Under the pieces are notes generated by a model that saw nothing but the letters and a program-made list of their open reading frames with translations, made no database searches and was not told the DNA's origin. A stretch of DNA of 64,000 bases from Marinobacter sp. 2_MG-2023 (GTDB lineage Bacteria > Pseudomonadota > Gammaproteobacteria > Pseudomonadales > Oleiphilaceae), in the NCBI RefSeq assembly GCF_030546935.1, contig NZ_JAUOPH010000004.1:372001-436000 (forward strand), written 5' to 3'. Below are positions 45,001-52,996 of this stretch, one piece after another. Made by a program: the position numbers and the translations under genes. Each line of letters begins with the position of its first letter. Positions within the stretch are counted from its first letter, which is position 1.

Positions 45001-47179
45001 AAGTCACCTGAACCACTGGAATCTCTTCCGGGTGGCCCGGTGCATTGTGACCACGACGTTTACCCCGGCGCTTGACGATCAGCGGTGGGCATTTGTGGTC
45101 ATCGAAATAGGTCATCTGACAATCCAGGCAATAATGGCATTCCTGGTAGTTGATGGTGCCGTCGGGATGGATGGCCTGAACTTCACACTCTTTATCGCAA
45201 AGGCGGCAAGGATTACCGCACTCCTTGCGGCGCTTCAGCCAGTCGAAAACACGCAGTTTGGTGGGTAATGCCAATGCAGCACCCAATGGGCACATATAAC
45301 GGCAGAACACTTTACGGGTGAAAACATTCACCACGAGCAGCACCACCGCGTAGGTCACAAACGGCCAGCTGCGATCAAAATGCAGGGTGATCGCGGTTTT
45401 GAAGGGCTCGACTTCCGCCATCTTCTCGGCGGTCGCCAGGGAGTCCAGCGATACCCCGAACAACACCAACAAAATGATGTATTTCAAGGCCCACAGACGT
45501 TCGTGAATAGGCCAGGGCACGGTGAACTGGGGCACCTTGAACTTGCGTGCAATCTCGTTGATCAGTTCCTGCAAGGCTCCAAACGGACACAGCCAGCCAC
45601 AGTAGACAGCCCTGCCCCAAAGTAAGACGATGCCGGCCACAGCTGCCCAGAGCACAAAGATAATCGGATCAATCAGGAAGGTTTCCCAGGTGAAGCCACT
45701 GACCAGGCTGTGCACAAAGGCCAGAACGTTGACGATCGACAATTGGCCCAACGCATACCAACCAATGAAGAACAGTGTGTAGGTAAGGAACGCATGACGG
45801 ATCCAGCGCGTAATCTTCGGCTTTTTCACCAGCCAGTCCTGGAAGAACAGAATCAGTAGCAGCACACCAATACCGATACCCAGCACGACCACCTGGAACT
45901 GACGCTGATACCAGACCTGCACCCATAAAGGCTGTGCTTCAAGCCACTCTTCTTCAGTCAGCACCGGCTCTGCGCGGGTGTAATACTGATCCGGCAACTG
46001 ATACTCCAGGGGAAATACCTGAAACTCGCTGTCCAAAGGACCAGTCTGGCGCTTTACAGTTAATTCAAGAGTCCAGGGTGTACCTGGATCAAAGTTGTGC
46101 TGCTGCCGGACGATAAAAATCGCCATTTCCTTGAAATCAGGCATACCCTCAGCGTAAACATCGCTGAGCCGGTAAAAATCCAGATCGCGGAAATTGAATG
46201 TATCCCCGTACTGGCGGATCTGGACCCGGTCAAAAATACCGCCGCGCACATAGCCCGAGCCTTTAAAGGAATATTCACCGCTGGCCATAACGGCGATCGC
46301 CTGCTCTCCTTCCTTCAGTTCGGACATTAACCACTCGTACTGGCTTTCACCGAGCAGGTTACGGCCAATCGTCGGTGTATCCAGATAAGCCGTGTACAGA
46401 TCGATCAGCGGATCATTTCTTTCATCAGGCGCAGCCGTTTCGACACCTTCGGCCTCGGTACCCTTGAACGAATCATCAACCTGACCCTTGGTAAGGAGCA
46501 TGCGACGAATCGAGCCATCACCGGTCAGCTCTTCCCAGGTACGGGGCTGAAAACCGTCCTTGACCACCTCAGCCTTTGGCGGGCGCTTGGTGCCACTGCC
46601 TTCCACCAGGCCCAGCTCAACACCCACCCGGTGGGCGGTGCGCATGATCACTTCACTAACCACCATCACAGTTACCGTTGCACCGGAGAGGCCATCAACC
46701 GCAACCTTGCGCTCGGTTGACGTGCCGCCTACGGTTACTCTCTGATCGGCCTTCAGGCCAGCATACTGGTCGGTAAAAGCGTGTAGCTTACTCTCAGGGA
46801 TGCCCACCAGAAGTATGGGCTCGTCGTGGTGGATCACTTTGGTAAAGCGAATAGTGCCTTCAGTATCCAACACAACCATGGCGTTTAGTGGCTTACCGGA
46901 ATAGGCGGGGGTCTGAACAAAATCGAGGGATTGATAAGCGTAGCCTTTCAGCTCGTCACCGGCATATAACTCCTGAATGGCCCGGTTATTTTCCCGGGGC
47001 TCATACCGGGTCACTTCCGGGAACGCCTTCTGAATAACCTGACGCCCGGCAACCGGCTCGTACTGAGCAACTGGCTCGGCTTGAGCCAGAGGCACAGTTG
47101 CCAGCAGCAAGATAAATCCGCAAAACACAGTTCGAAAAAGAACGTTCAAAACCAGCCCCCGACTGAAACATCGAAACAC
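44999..47179 (-). CDS. nosR: NosR, membrane flavo-iron-sulfur protein for N2O reduction
   Basis: This 726-residue protein has a signal peptide and then a periplasmic FMN-binding domain, where the covalent flavin threonine is expected in DGLSGATVTVM (about 162-172). A membrane section with helices at about 410-600 follows. Polyferredoxin motifs are CGWLCPFGA and CRYMCPLGA, and then two 4Fe-4S sets (CGNPCRLCDKEC and CHYCLDC). NosR supports electron supply to NosZ and its expression. The start is a GTG with a weak AGG site. It precedes nosZ in the same direction and is 95 bases after the small conserved gene. Confidence 0.95.
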   Translation of the reverse strand: MFRCFSRGLVLNVLFRTVFCGFILLLATVPLAQAEPVAQYEPVAGRQVIQKAFPEVTRYEPRENNRAIQELYAGDELKGYAYQSLDFVQTPAYSGKPLNAMVVLDTEGTIRFTKVIHHDEPILLVGIPESKLHAFTDQYAGLKADQRVTVGGTSTERKVAVDGLSGATVTVMVVSEVIMRTAHRVGVELGLVEGSGTKRPPKAEVVKDGFQPRTWEELTGDGSIRRMLLTKGQVDDSFKGTEAEGVETAAPDERNDPLIDLYTAYLDTPTIGRNLLGESQYEWLMSELKEGEQAIAVMASGEYSFKGSGYVRGGIFDRVQIRQYGDTFNFRDLDFYRLSDVYAEGMPDFKEMAIFIVRQQHNFDPGTPWTLELTVKRQTGPLDSEFQVFPLEYQLPDQYYTRAEPVLTEEEWLEAQPLWVQVWYQRQFQVVVLGIGIGVLLLILFFQDWLVKKPKITRWIRHAFLTYTLFFIGWYALGQLSIVNVLAFVHSLVSGFTWETFLIDPIIFVLWAAVAGIVLLWGRAVYCGWLCPFGALQELINEIARKFKVPQFTVPWPIHERLWALKYIILLVLFGVSLDSLATAEKMAEVEPFKTAITLHFDRSWPFVTYAVVLLVVNVFTRKVFCRYMCPLGAALALPTKLRVFDWLKRRKECGNPCRLCDKECEVQAIHPDGTINYQECHYCLDCQMTYFDDHKCPPLIVKRRGKRRGHNAPGHPEEIPVVQVT

Positions 47180-47273
47180 CCAAACCTGAATTAATCAGCC
47201 TAGGCGCTTTAGAAACAAATCAAATACCTCTATATGGATACACCCTCCCCCAGAATCGGGGGAACAGGTCGAT

Positions 47274-47675
47274 TCAGCCGAGGTTGACTGCGTTTCCGTC
47301 AGTATCCAGAGGCAAGTAGTTGCTGATATGTCCCATGCGGATTGACTCCACCATCATGGTCATTGGCTGCTGAGCTTCATCTGAAGACGGTGGGGTACCG
47401 CCCCTGCCGGACATGGCGGCAACAAAAACCACATCCCATGACTGGCCCGTGGTTCGGGATTCTTCGACCAGAGCGGAAAACTGCGAGGCTTCTTGTGGTG
47501 CCTTATCGACACAAATAACCGGCGTAAGGGCACCGCCCTCACCACGCTCAAATGCCGCCTTTTCTTCCGCGGAAGCATCATCCGGCAGTTCTGCACGGCA
47601 AAAAACGAACAACAGGCGCTGGGGTTCTTGCTCGCTTTCGGTTGCTTTGATCAGATCACTGTAACTACTAATCAT
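47274..47675 (-). CDS. Small conserved protein of unknown function in the denitrification cluster
   Basis: This acidic 133-residue protein has no signal peptide or membrane helix. The sequence SEQEPQRLLFVFCRAELPDD, then GGALTPVICVDK and WDVVFVAAMSGRGGTPPSS, matches a family that is sometimes labelled ribonucleotide reductase subunit alpha, though it is far too short and lacks any reductase motif. Its function is unknown. Position between the DGC gene and nosR suggests a role around denitrification. The ATG at 47675 is ten bases after AAGGA. A GTG two codons earlier is also possible. Confidence 0.7.
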   Translation of the reverse strand: MISSYSDLIKATESEQEPQRLLFVFCRAELPDDASAEEKAAFERGEGGALTPVICVDKAPQEASQFSALVEESRTTGQSWDVVFVAAMSGRGGTPPSSDEAQQPMTMMVESIRMGHISNYLPLDTDGNAVNLG

Positions 47676-47712
47676 GAACACAATATCCTTGGTTGAAACA
47701 TTCAGGCACTGA

Positions 47713-48099
47713 TTAAGCCTGACGGGTAATCAAAATTTGAGCGTCTCTGCGCCGCAGAACTTCCTCGCAGACCTCGTCGACGGCCTCGTCGCCATAACTC
47801 TGGCCATAGTGCTTTTTAAAGCCGAACTCGTAGAGGCGCACATGGTCATCTGCCTCTACACCGATGTTTTCCAGGCATGCCCTTGCACAATGCAGAGGGC
47901 AACCATCAATCACCGTAATGGGGCGCCCGGATTGAGCCGTTTTTACGAGGGCGGGCACCTTGCCACCCACGCCGGAAATGCAGGACATTTCGAATTCACC
48001 GGCGTGATCCAGCTTTACCGCCGTGTTGTTCGCAAGTTGCGCCACGTCGGAGCAACCGGAACAGGAATAGATCAATGGGCGCTGCTTTCTTGCTTTCAC
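47713..48099 (-). CDS. DGC-domain (putative zinc-binding) protein
   Basis: This 128-residue protein is rich in cysteine: YSCSGCSD, MSCISGVGG, and DGCPLHCARACLE, the pattern that gives the DGC family (PF08859) its name. A metal or iron-sulfur site is likely, but the function is not established. It lies between the Crp/Fnr-type regulator and the small conserved gene, all in the nosR direction. DGC genes recur near denitrification loci, which suggests a metal or electron-transfer accessory role. This is inference. Confidence 0.8.
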   Translation of the reverse strand: MKARKQRPLIYSCSGCSDVAQLANNTAVKLDHAGEFEMSCISGVGGKVPALVKTAQSGRPITVIDGCPLHCARACLENIGVEADDHVRLYEFGFKKHYGQSYGDEAVDEVCEEVLRRRDAQILITRQA

Positions 48100-48158
48100 A
48101 ATTCCTCCTCTGCATAGCCTGGAGGCTTGAATGCTGACTGAACCGAAAGTCGGCCAGA

Positions 48159-48908
48159 TTACTGGCTGATTTCGATCAATCGCTTGGGGTCAGAGATAAA
48201 CAGTTTGCTGCGGTTGACCCGAACCAACCCGTTGGATTTAAGATCTGCCAGAATCCGCGAAAAGGTTTCAGGCTGCATTGCCAGGCGGGATGCGACCAGG
48301 CATTTCGGCAGTGGCAACTCGACCTCGCCACCCTCAGCCGCGCCGTTCGGCAGCAGGTCTATCAGGTAACGGATCAGACGGTCACGGGCATTCTGAACCG
48401 TCATGATTTCCAGATCATGGAATCTGGATACCGCTCGTTTGGCGTAGTGACGTAGGGCCGCGTTGGCATATTCCGGTTTCCGTTCCAGCATTTCCTGGTA
48501 GGCCTTGACCGGAATCATCAGAACTTCGCTGGATTTCAGCGCTTCGGCGTAGCAGGCATAGTGGGCAGGATCTGCATAGATCATAACCTCCGCAAAACAG
48601 TCTCCAGGGGCAATGCTGTCGAGCGTGCGGTCAACCCCGGATGAGTCCAGCCGGTATAACCTCAGCCGCCCTGATATAACAAAGAAGAAATGGTGGGCCG
48701 GCATATCCTGCCGATAAAGCAACTGATGATGCCCAAGGCGAAGGCGACGGGATTGCAGAATAAGGCTCTGCAGATCCCCGTCTGAGAACGTATTGAAAAG
48801 GGCATGGCTGCGCAGTGGCTCCAGCCCGTTTTCATCGTCAGCCAGAGTATTGATAGCCACCAGAACCGGCTTGGCGTAGCGGGTTTCCGCAGATTGCATC
48901 GCCACCAT
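48159..48908 (-). CDS. dnr: Crp/Fnr-family regulator, Dnr-like
   Basis: This 249-residue regulator has an N-terminal cyclic-nucleotide-binding fold and a C-terminal helix-turn-helix. The recognition helix carries ETFSR, matching the E..SR pattern of Fnr-type proteins that read TTGAT half-sites. The N-terminal cysteines needed for the Fnr iron-sulfur cluster are absent, so it belongs with Dnr/NnrR-type NO-responsive activators rather than Fnr/Anr. In pseudomonads Dnr activates nir, nor and nos genes. The ATG at 48908 has AGAGGA at good spacing. A start at 48935 would add nine residues. An Fnr-type box and a NarL heptamer lie upstream. Confidence 0.85.
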   Translation of the reverse strand: MVAMQSAETRYAKPVLVAINTLADDENGLEPLRSHALFNTFSDGDLQSLILQSRRLRLGHHQLLYRQDMPAHHFFFVISGRLRLYRLDSSGVDRTLDSIAPGDCFAEVMIYADPAHYACYAEALKSSEVLMIPVKAYQEMLERKPEYANAALRHYAKRAVSRFHDLEIMTVQNARDRLIRYLIDLLPNGAAEGGEVELPLPKCLVASRLAMQPETFSRILADLKSNGLVRVNRSKLFISDPKRLIEISQ

Positions 48909-48982
48909 TGTCTTATCCTCTTTCATATCATGCATTCAAAATGATGTTTTATGATAATAGAAGGATACGCCCGAAAAATCGC

Positions 48983-48998
48983 TCCCCCCATAGGGGTA
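48983..48998. promoter_or_regulatory. Possible NarL heptamer before the dnr-like gene
   Basis: AGGGGTA at 48992-48998 is a perfect NarL half-site on the complementary strand (TACCCCT). The partner half at 48983-48989 matches in only five of seven positions. It lies about 75-90 bases before the dnr-like start. Confidence 0.4.
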
Positions 48999-49021
48999 GA
49001 ATGGCGTTTAATTTTGACAAA

Positions 49022-49035
49022 CTGATCTATATCAA
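49022..49035. promoter_or_regulatory. Fnr/Anr-type box upstream of the dnr-like gene
   Basis: CTGAT-CTAT-ATCAA matches the Fnr consensus TTGAT-N4-ATCAA in nine of ten positions. It is 114 bases upstream of the dnr-like start, between that gene and the parvulin gene. Low-oxygen activation by an Anr/Fnr encoded elsewhere is inferred. Confidence 0.6.
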
Positions 49036-49090
49036 TAGTTTTCATTGCTATCAATACTCCCACCATCTGGCTCGGATCAGCGCAAGACAC

Positions 49091-49897
49091 TTACTGCATC
49101 AACGGAGAGTCGGGGATCTCAAGATCGACACCCTTCACGCCCGTCTCAGCCGCCAGAACCTGCAGGTACTGCCGGAAAGCCCGCCGGGTTACGCTCTCGC
49201 TCAGGTATTGCCGGATTTGCGGCTTCACGTGCTCGTAGGGCAGTTGCTCGCCATCAATACGCTGATCTACGCGCACTATATGCCAGCCATAGCGGCTTTC
49301 AATCAGTTCGGGGTTAAGCCCTTCTTTGAGCGAAAGAACCGGCCGTTCAAACTCTTCAACAGTCTGGCCTTTGCTGATCTGACCCAAACCACCGCCCTGA
49401 TGACGCGATTCGCAGGCAGAGTATTGCTTCGCCAGCGGCGCAAACTGGGCACGACCTTCAAGCAGGGAGGACAGCAACTGTCGCCCAACCTCCTCCTGGC
49501 GCATGCGCTCCTGCACATCGTCCGGTGCAGCAGCCAGCAAAATGTGGCTGACAGCCATCAGCGTCGGGCTGCGAAAACGGCCAGGATTCGCAGCGTGAAA
49601 ACGCTCGCAATCCTCCTCGCTTGGCTCCGGCACATCAAGTTCCAACTCCAGTACCCGAGCGATGGCCGATTCCTCATCCAGATCTTCTGGCAGCTTCAGT
49701 ATCCTGGCCTGTTGTAACAGAAGCTCACGGATAACGAGACTCTTTGCGGCGTCGTGCCAGGCCTCGACGACTTCTTCGGCAGGATGGTGTTGCAGTTCAC
49801 GGGCGATATCCTCTTCGGATATCAGAGTTTCACCCACATAAACGGGTGGAAACTGATTTCTGGGTTTTTCGGCTTCACCGGTGGGGATGAGTTGCAT
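49091..49897 (-). CDS. Parvulin-type peptidyl-prolyl isomerase of the nar operon
   Basis: This 268-residue protein has a helical N-terminal half and a C-terminal parvulin/rotamase domain at about 115-235 (VSHILLAA; GGGLGQISKGQTVEEFE; RYGWHIVRVD), similar to NifM-type isomerases. There is no evident signal peptide, so it is probably cytoplasmic. Such genes end the narGHJI operon in pseudomonads and relatives and are thought to help folding of nitrate reductase subunits. It lies 66 bases after narI. Confidence 0.85.
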   Translation of the reverse strand: MQLIPTGEAEKPRNQFPPVYVGETLISEEDIARELQHHPAEEVVEAWHDAAKSLVIRELLLQQARILKLPEDLDEESAIARVLELELDVPEPSEEDCERFHAANPGRFRSPTLMAVSHILLAAAPDDVQERMRQEEVGRQLLSSLLEGRAQFAPLAKQYSACESRHQGGGLGQISKGQTVEEFERPVLSLKEGLNPELIESRYGWHIVRVDQRIDGEQLPYEHVKPQIRQYLSESVTRRAFRQYLQVLAAETGVKGVDLEIPDSPLMQ

Positions 49898-49963
49898 GGT
49901 AGGTCTCCGTAGATACGTTCATTGCCCCCGCCTCCTGTGTTGAAAGCGGGGGCATTTTTACCT

Positions 49964-50644
49964 TTACGCCCGCTTGCGAACCACCTGATACTTCCGCCCG
50001 AAATACTCCAGCGGCACACTCAGCATGTGAACCAACCGGGTGAACGGGAAGAGAACAAAGATGGTCAGGCCCAGGAAGATATGGAGCTTGTAGATCCAGC
50101 CTACGCCAACCATGTATTCGGCTGCTCCGCCCTGGAAGGTGAAGATGCTTTGAGCCCAACCCGCCAGCAACAGCATGGTGCTGCCATCAAGGTGACCGAG
50201 TGTTGGCAGAATGGTCAACAGCCCCAACGCTACCTGAACCACCAGCACGATGATGATCATGTTATCGGCGAAGGTGCTGCTAGCCTGGACTCTGGGGTCC
50301 GTCAACCGGCGATAGGCCAGCATGGCACCCCCTATCAGGCACATGACTCCGGCAATGCCACCCACCACAATAGCCAGCACCTGTTTGGTTCCCGCGCTCA
50401 TGAACGGCTCGTAAACAAAGTGCGGCGTCAGCAGGCCAACCAGGTGGCCGAAAAAGATCACCAGGATGCCCACGTGGAACAACACGCTGGCCAGAACCAT
50501 ATTTTTCTTGCGCAGTATCTGGCTGGACTGAGCTCTCCAGGTGAACTGCGACTGGTCATATCGCGCCCAGGTGCCGAGAACCAGCACTAGCAGGGCGATG
50601 TACGGATAAATCCCGAAAATCAGTGTGTTCAGATAAGACATCAT
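49964..50644 (-). CDS. narI: Respiratory nitrate reductase, gamma subunit
   Basis: This membrane cytochrome b subunit takes electrons from quinol and passes them through two b haems to NarH. It has 226 residues and five helices. Haem-ligand histidines appear in VLFHVGILVIFFGHLVG (about 56 and 66) and in the later helix with KLHIFLGL and RLVHMLSVP. It follows narJ by 20 bases, after a GGAGG site. Two ATG codons are in tandem, and the first was kept. Confidence 0.96.
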   Translation of the reverse strand: MMSYLNTLIFGIYPYIALLVLVLGTWARYDQSQFTWRAQSSQILRKKNMVLASVLFHVGILVIFFGHLVGLLTPHFVYEPFMSAGTKQVLAIVVGGIAGVMCLIGGAMLAYRRLTDPRVQASSTFADNMIIIVLVVQVALGLLTILPTLGHLDGSTMLLLAGWAQSIFTFQGGAAEYMVGVGWIYKLHIFLGLTIFVLFPFTRLVHMLSVPLEYFGRKYQVVRKRA

Positions 50645-50664
50645 CTTGGTCTCCTCCTGCGCCG

Positions 50665-51417
50665 TCAGGCGTCTCTCGCGGCGGCACGCGCCTGAGCGGG
50701 CGTTACATCCGTCATCAGATGATCACTGAGGTGAATGGTCTGGGTCTGTTCCAGTTCACGGCGACGCTGTCCAACAACTCCGCCGGTATTGCAGGAACTG
50801 CCCTGGTCATCCACAAACTTCACCATTTCCTCTTCCCAGACCTTGTCCAGAGCCTCAGGCGTATCGTCGCGCTCCTCCGAGGCTACGATCTGCGCCAGTT
50901 CCTGACGATCCGTCGCACGGCCCGACAGCTCCAGCAGTGAGTCCATAGCTACGTGGTAAATACTTTCGCGCTGGTACAGCCGTTCTCCCAGAAGGCCAAG
51001 AATATGGTGAATGTCTTCCAACCAGTTCTGGATCTCTTCCCAAGGGCGTGTCGAAAGGTATTCGAGAAACAACGGCAGGTAATCCGGCAGCTCTTTGGCA
51101 TCGATTTCCAGACCGTTGGCGCGATACTGCTCCATCAGGTCAACCATCGCCTGACCTCGATCCCGAGACTCTCCATGCACATGCTCAAACAACAACAGTG
51201 ATGTAGCGCGACCCTTGTCGAAGGTACCCGTGTAAGCCTCTTCAAGATCCAGCAGATCCCCATCACACAGACGGTCGATACACTGGAGCAGTTGCTCCTT
51301 GTTTTTCCGTGGCAGCCGGCTGTCCTCAAGGACAGCCGCAACCAGGGCGTCTTTGGAGGCCTGAAGTTCCGCTGTGGGATACTCCAGGATTCTTGCCAAT
51401 ACTTTTAATAGCTTCAT
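50665..51417 (-). CDS. narJ: Nitrate reductase assembly chaperone
   Basis: This 250-residue all-helical cytoplasmic chaperone of the TorD/NarJ family is needed to insert the molybdenum cofactor into NarG and assemble the complex. The N-terminal segment KLLKVLARILEYPTAEL and the central YLPLFLEYLSTRP motif are characteristic. It starts 10 bases after narH. It lies in standard narGHJI order. Confidence 0.95.
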   Translation of the reverse strand: MKLLKVLARILEYPTAELQASKDALVAAVLEDSRLPRKNKEQLLQCIDRLCDGDLLDLEEAYTGTFDKGRATSLLLFEHVHGESRDRGQAMVDLMEQYRANGLEIDAKELPDYLPLFLEYLSTRPWEEIQNWLEDIHHILGLLGERLYQRESIYHVAMDSLLELSGRATDRQELAQIVASEERDDTPEALDKVWEEEMVKFVDDQGSSCNTGGVVGQRRRELEQTQTIHLSDHLMTDVTPAQARAAARDA

Positions 51418-51427
51418 CGTGGCCTCC

Positions 51428-52996
51428 TTATTCCTGCAGCTGTTTTGGGTCGACTTGCTTAACCGTCGTCAGCTTCTGCACCATGGTGGTGGTCTGCTTA
51501 CGGCCACCAAACATGTTGAATTCACTGTCGCCGTTACAGCCGTCACCAAAGCTGAAACCACAACCACCGCGCTCACCATGTGCGTCCGGGAAGGCCTCCT
51601 TCGCCAACTCACGATGGCTGGTAGGAATCACGAAGCGGTCTTCGTAGTCGGCAATGGCCAGATAACGATACATTTCATCCGCCTGGGCCTGAGTCAGACC
51701 GACCTCCTCCAGTGCTCGCAGGTCTTCAACGCCTTCAACGGTTTCTGCACGCTTGTACAGGCGCATCGCCATGATGCGTTTAAGCGCACGAACGATGGGC
51801 TTTTCGTCCCCTGCGGTAAGAAGGTTGGCCAGGTACTTCACCGGAATGCGCAGGCTTTCGATCTTCGGCAACACGCCGTCGAACTCAACCTTGCCAGCTT
51901 CTGCGGCAGACTGGATCGGGCTCAGAGGCGGCACGTACCAGACCATGGGCAGAGTGCGGTATTCTGGGTGCAGTGGCAGAGCCAGCTTCCAGTCTACGGC
52001 CATCTTGTAAACCGGGCTGCGCTGAGCGGCTTCGATCACATTCATGGGCACGCCGTCTTTTCTGGCTTGCTCGATAACTTTCGGATCGTTGGGATCAAGG
52101 AAGATTTCCAGCTGCTTTTCATACAGCTCGTGCTCGCCCGGAGTGCTGGCCACTTCTTCAATGCGGTCAGCATCGTAAAGCAACACCCCGAGGTAGCGGA
52201 TTCGGCCTACACAGGTCTCGGAGCACACGGTCGGCATACCAGCTTCAATACGCGGGTAGCAGAAGATGCACTTTTCAGACTTGCCGGTTTTCCAGTTGAA
52301 GTAGATCTTCTTGTACGGGCACCCGGAGACACACATCCGCCAGCCACGGCACTTGTCCTGATCGATCAGTACGATGCCGTCTTCTTCCCGCTTGTAGATA
52401 GCGCCACTTGGGCAGCTGGCCACACACGTCGGGTTGAGGCAGTGCTCGCACAGGCGCGGCAGATACATCATGAACGTACTTTCGAACTGACCGTAGATAT
52501 CGGCCTGAATCTGGTCGAAGTTCTTGTCCTTGCGACGCTTGGCAAACTCGGTGCCCAGGATTTCTTCCCAGTTCGGGCCCCACTCGATTTTTTGCATACG
52601 CTTGCCGGAGATCAGCGAGCGTGGCCGTGCAACCGGCTGGTGCTTGCTGTCGCCCGCGGTGTGCAGGTGTTGATAGTCGAAATCAAACGGCTCGTAATAG
52701 TCGTCAATTTCCGGCAGGTCGGGGTTGGCAAAAATATTCGCCAAAACCCGGAAGCGACCGCCGATGCGGGGGCGGATCTTGCCACTGGCATCGCGCATCC
52801 AGCCGCCTTTCCACTTGTCCTGGTTCTCCCACTCTTTCGGGTAGCCAATACCGGGCTTGGTTTCGACGTTGTTGAACCAGGCGTACTCCATGCCTTCACG
52901 GCTGGTCCACACGTTTTTACAGGTCACTGAACAGGTATGGCAACCGATGCACTTGTCCAGGTTCAGCACCATGCCTACTTGGGAACGGATTTTCAT
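51428..52996 (-). CDS. narH: Respiratory nitrate reductase, beta subunit
   Basis: This 522-residue iron-sulfur subunit transfers electrons from NarI to NarG. The first cluster motif is CIGCHTCSVTC (about 16-26). Later motifs are CEHCLNPTCVASCPSG and CRGWRMCVSGCPY. In the last of these a Trp replaces a Cys, as expected for the [3Fe-4S] cluster of NarH. The C-terminal region includes GGCGFSFGDGCNGDSEFN. Its ATG overlaps the narG stop (ATGA). Confidence 0.97.
   Translation of the reverse strand: MKIRSQVGMVLNLDKCIGCHTCSVTCKNVWTSREGMEYAWFNNVETKPGIGYPKEWENQDKWKGGWMRDASGKIRPRIGGRFRVLANIFANPDLPEIDDYYEPFDFDYQHLHTAGDSKHQPVARPRSLISGKRMQKIEWGPNWEEILGTEFAKRRKDKNFDQIQADIYGQFESTFMMYLPRLCEHCLNPTCVASCPSGAIYKREEDGIVLIDQDKCRGWRMCVSGCPYKKIYFNWKTGKSEKCIFCYPRIEAGMPTVCSETCVGRIRYLGVLLYDADRIEEVASTPGEHELYEKQLEIFLDPNDPKVIEQARKDGVPMNVIEAAQRSPVYKMAVDWKLALPLHPEYRTLPMVWYVPPLSPIQSAAEAGKVEFDGVLPKIESLRIPVKYLANLLTAGDEKPIVRALKRIMAMRLYKRAETVEGVEDLRALEEVGLTQAQADEMYRYLAIADYEDRFVIPTSHRELAKEAFPDAHGERGGCGFSFGDGCNGDSEFNMFGGRKQTTTMVQKLTTVKQVDPKQLQE

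Noticed and set aside
47180..47273. Fnr/Dnr box before nosR
   Set aside because: TTGAT at about 47220 has no acceptable second half, and the CTGAATTAATCAG dyad has the wrong spacing.
47274..47675. Ribonucleotide reductase subunit alpha
   Set aside because: The name is attached to similar small proteins, but this one is only 133 residues long and has no reductase motifs.
51374..52930. Open frame of 518 codons on the plus strand opposite narH
   Set aside because: It lies wholly antisense to narH, has no recognisable domain, and its composition follows the codon use of the opposite strand.
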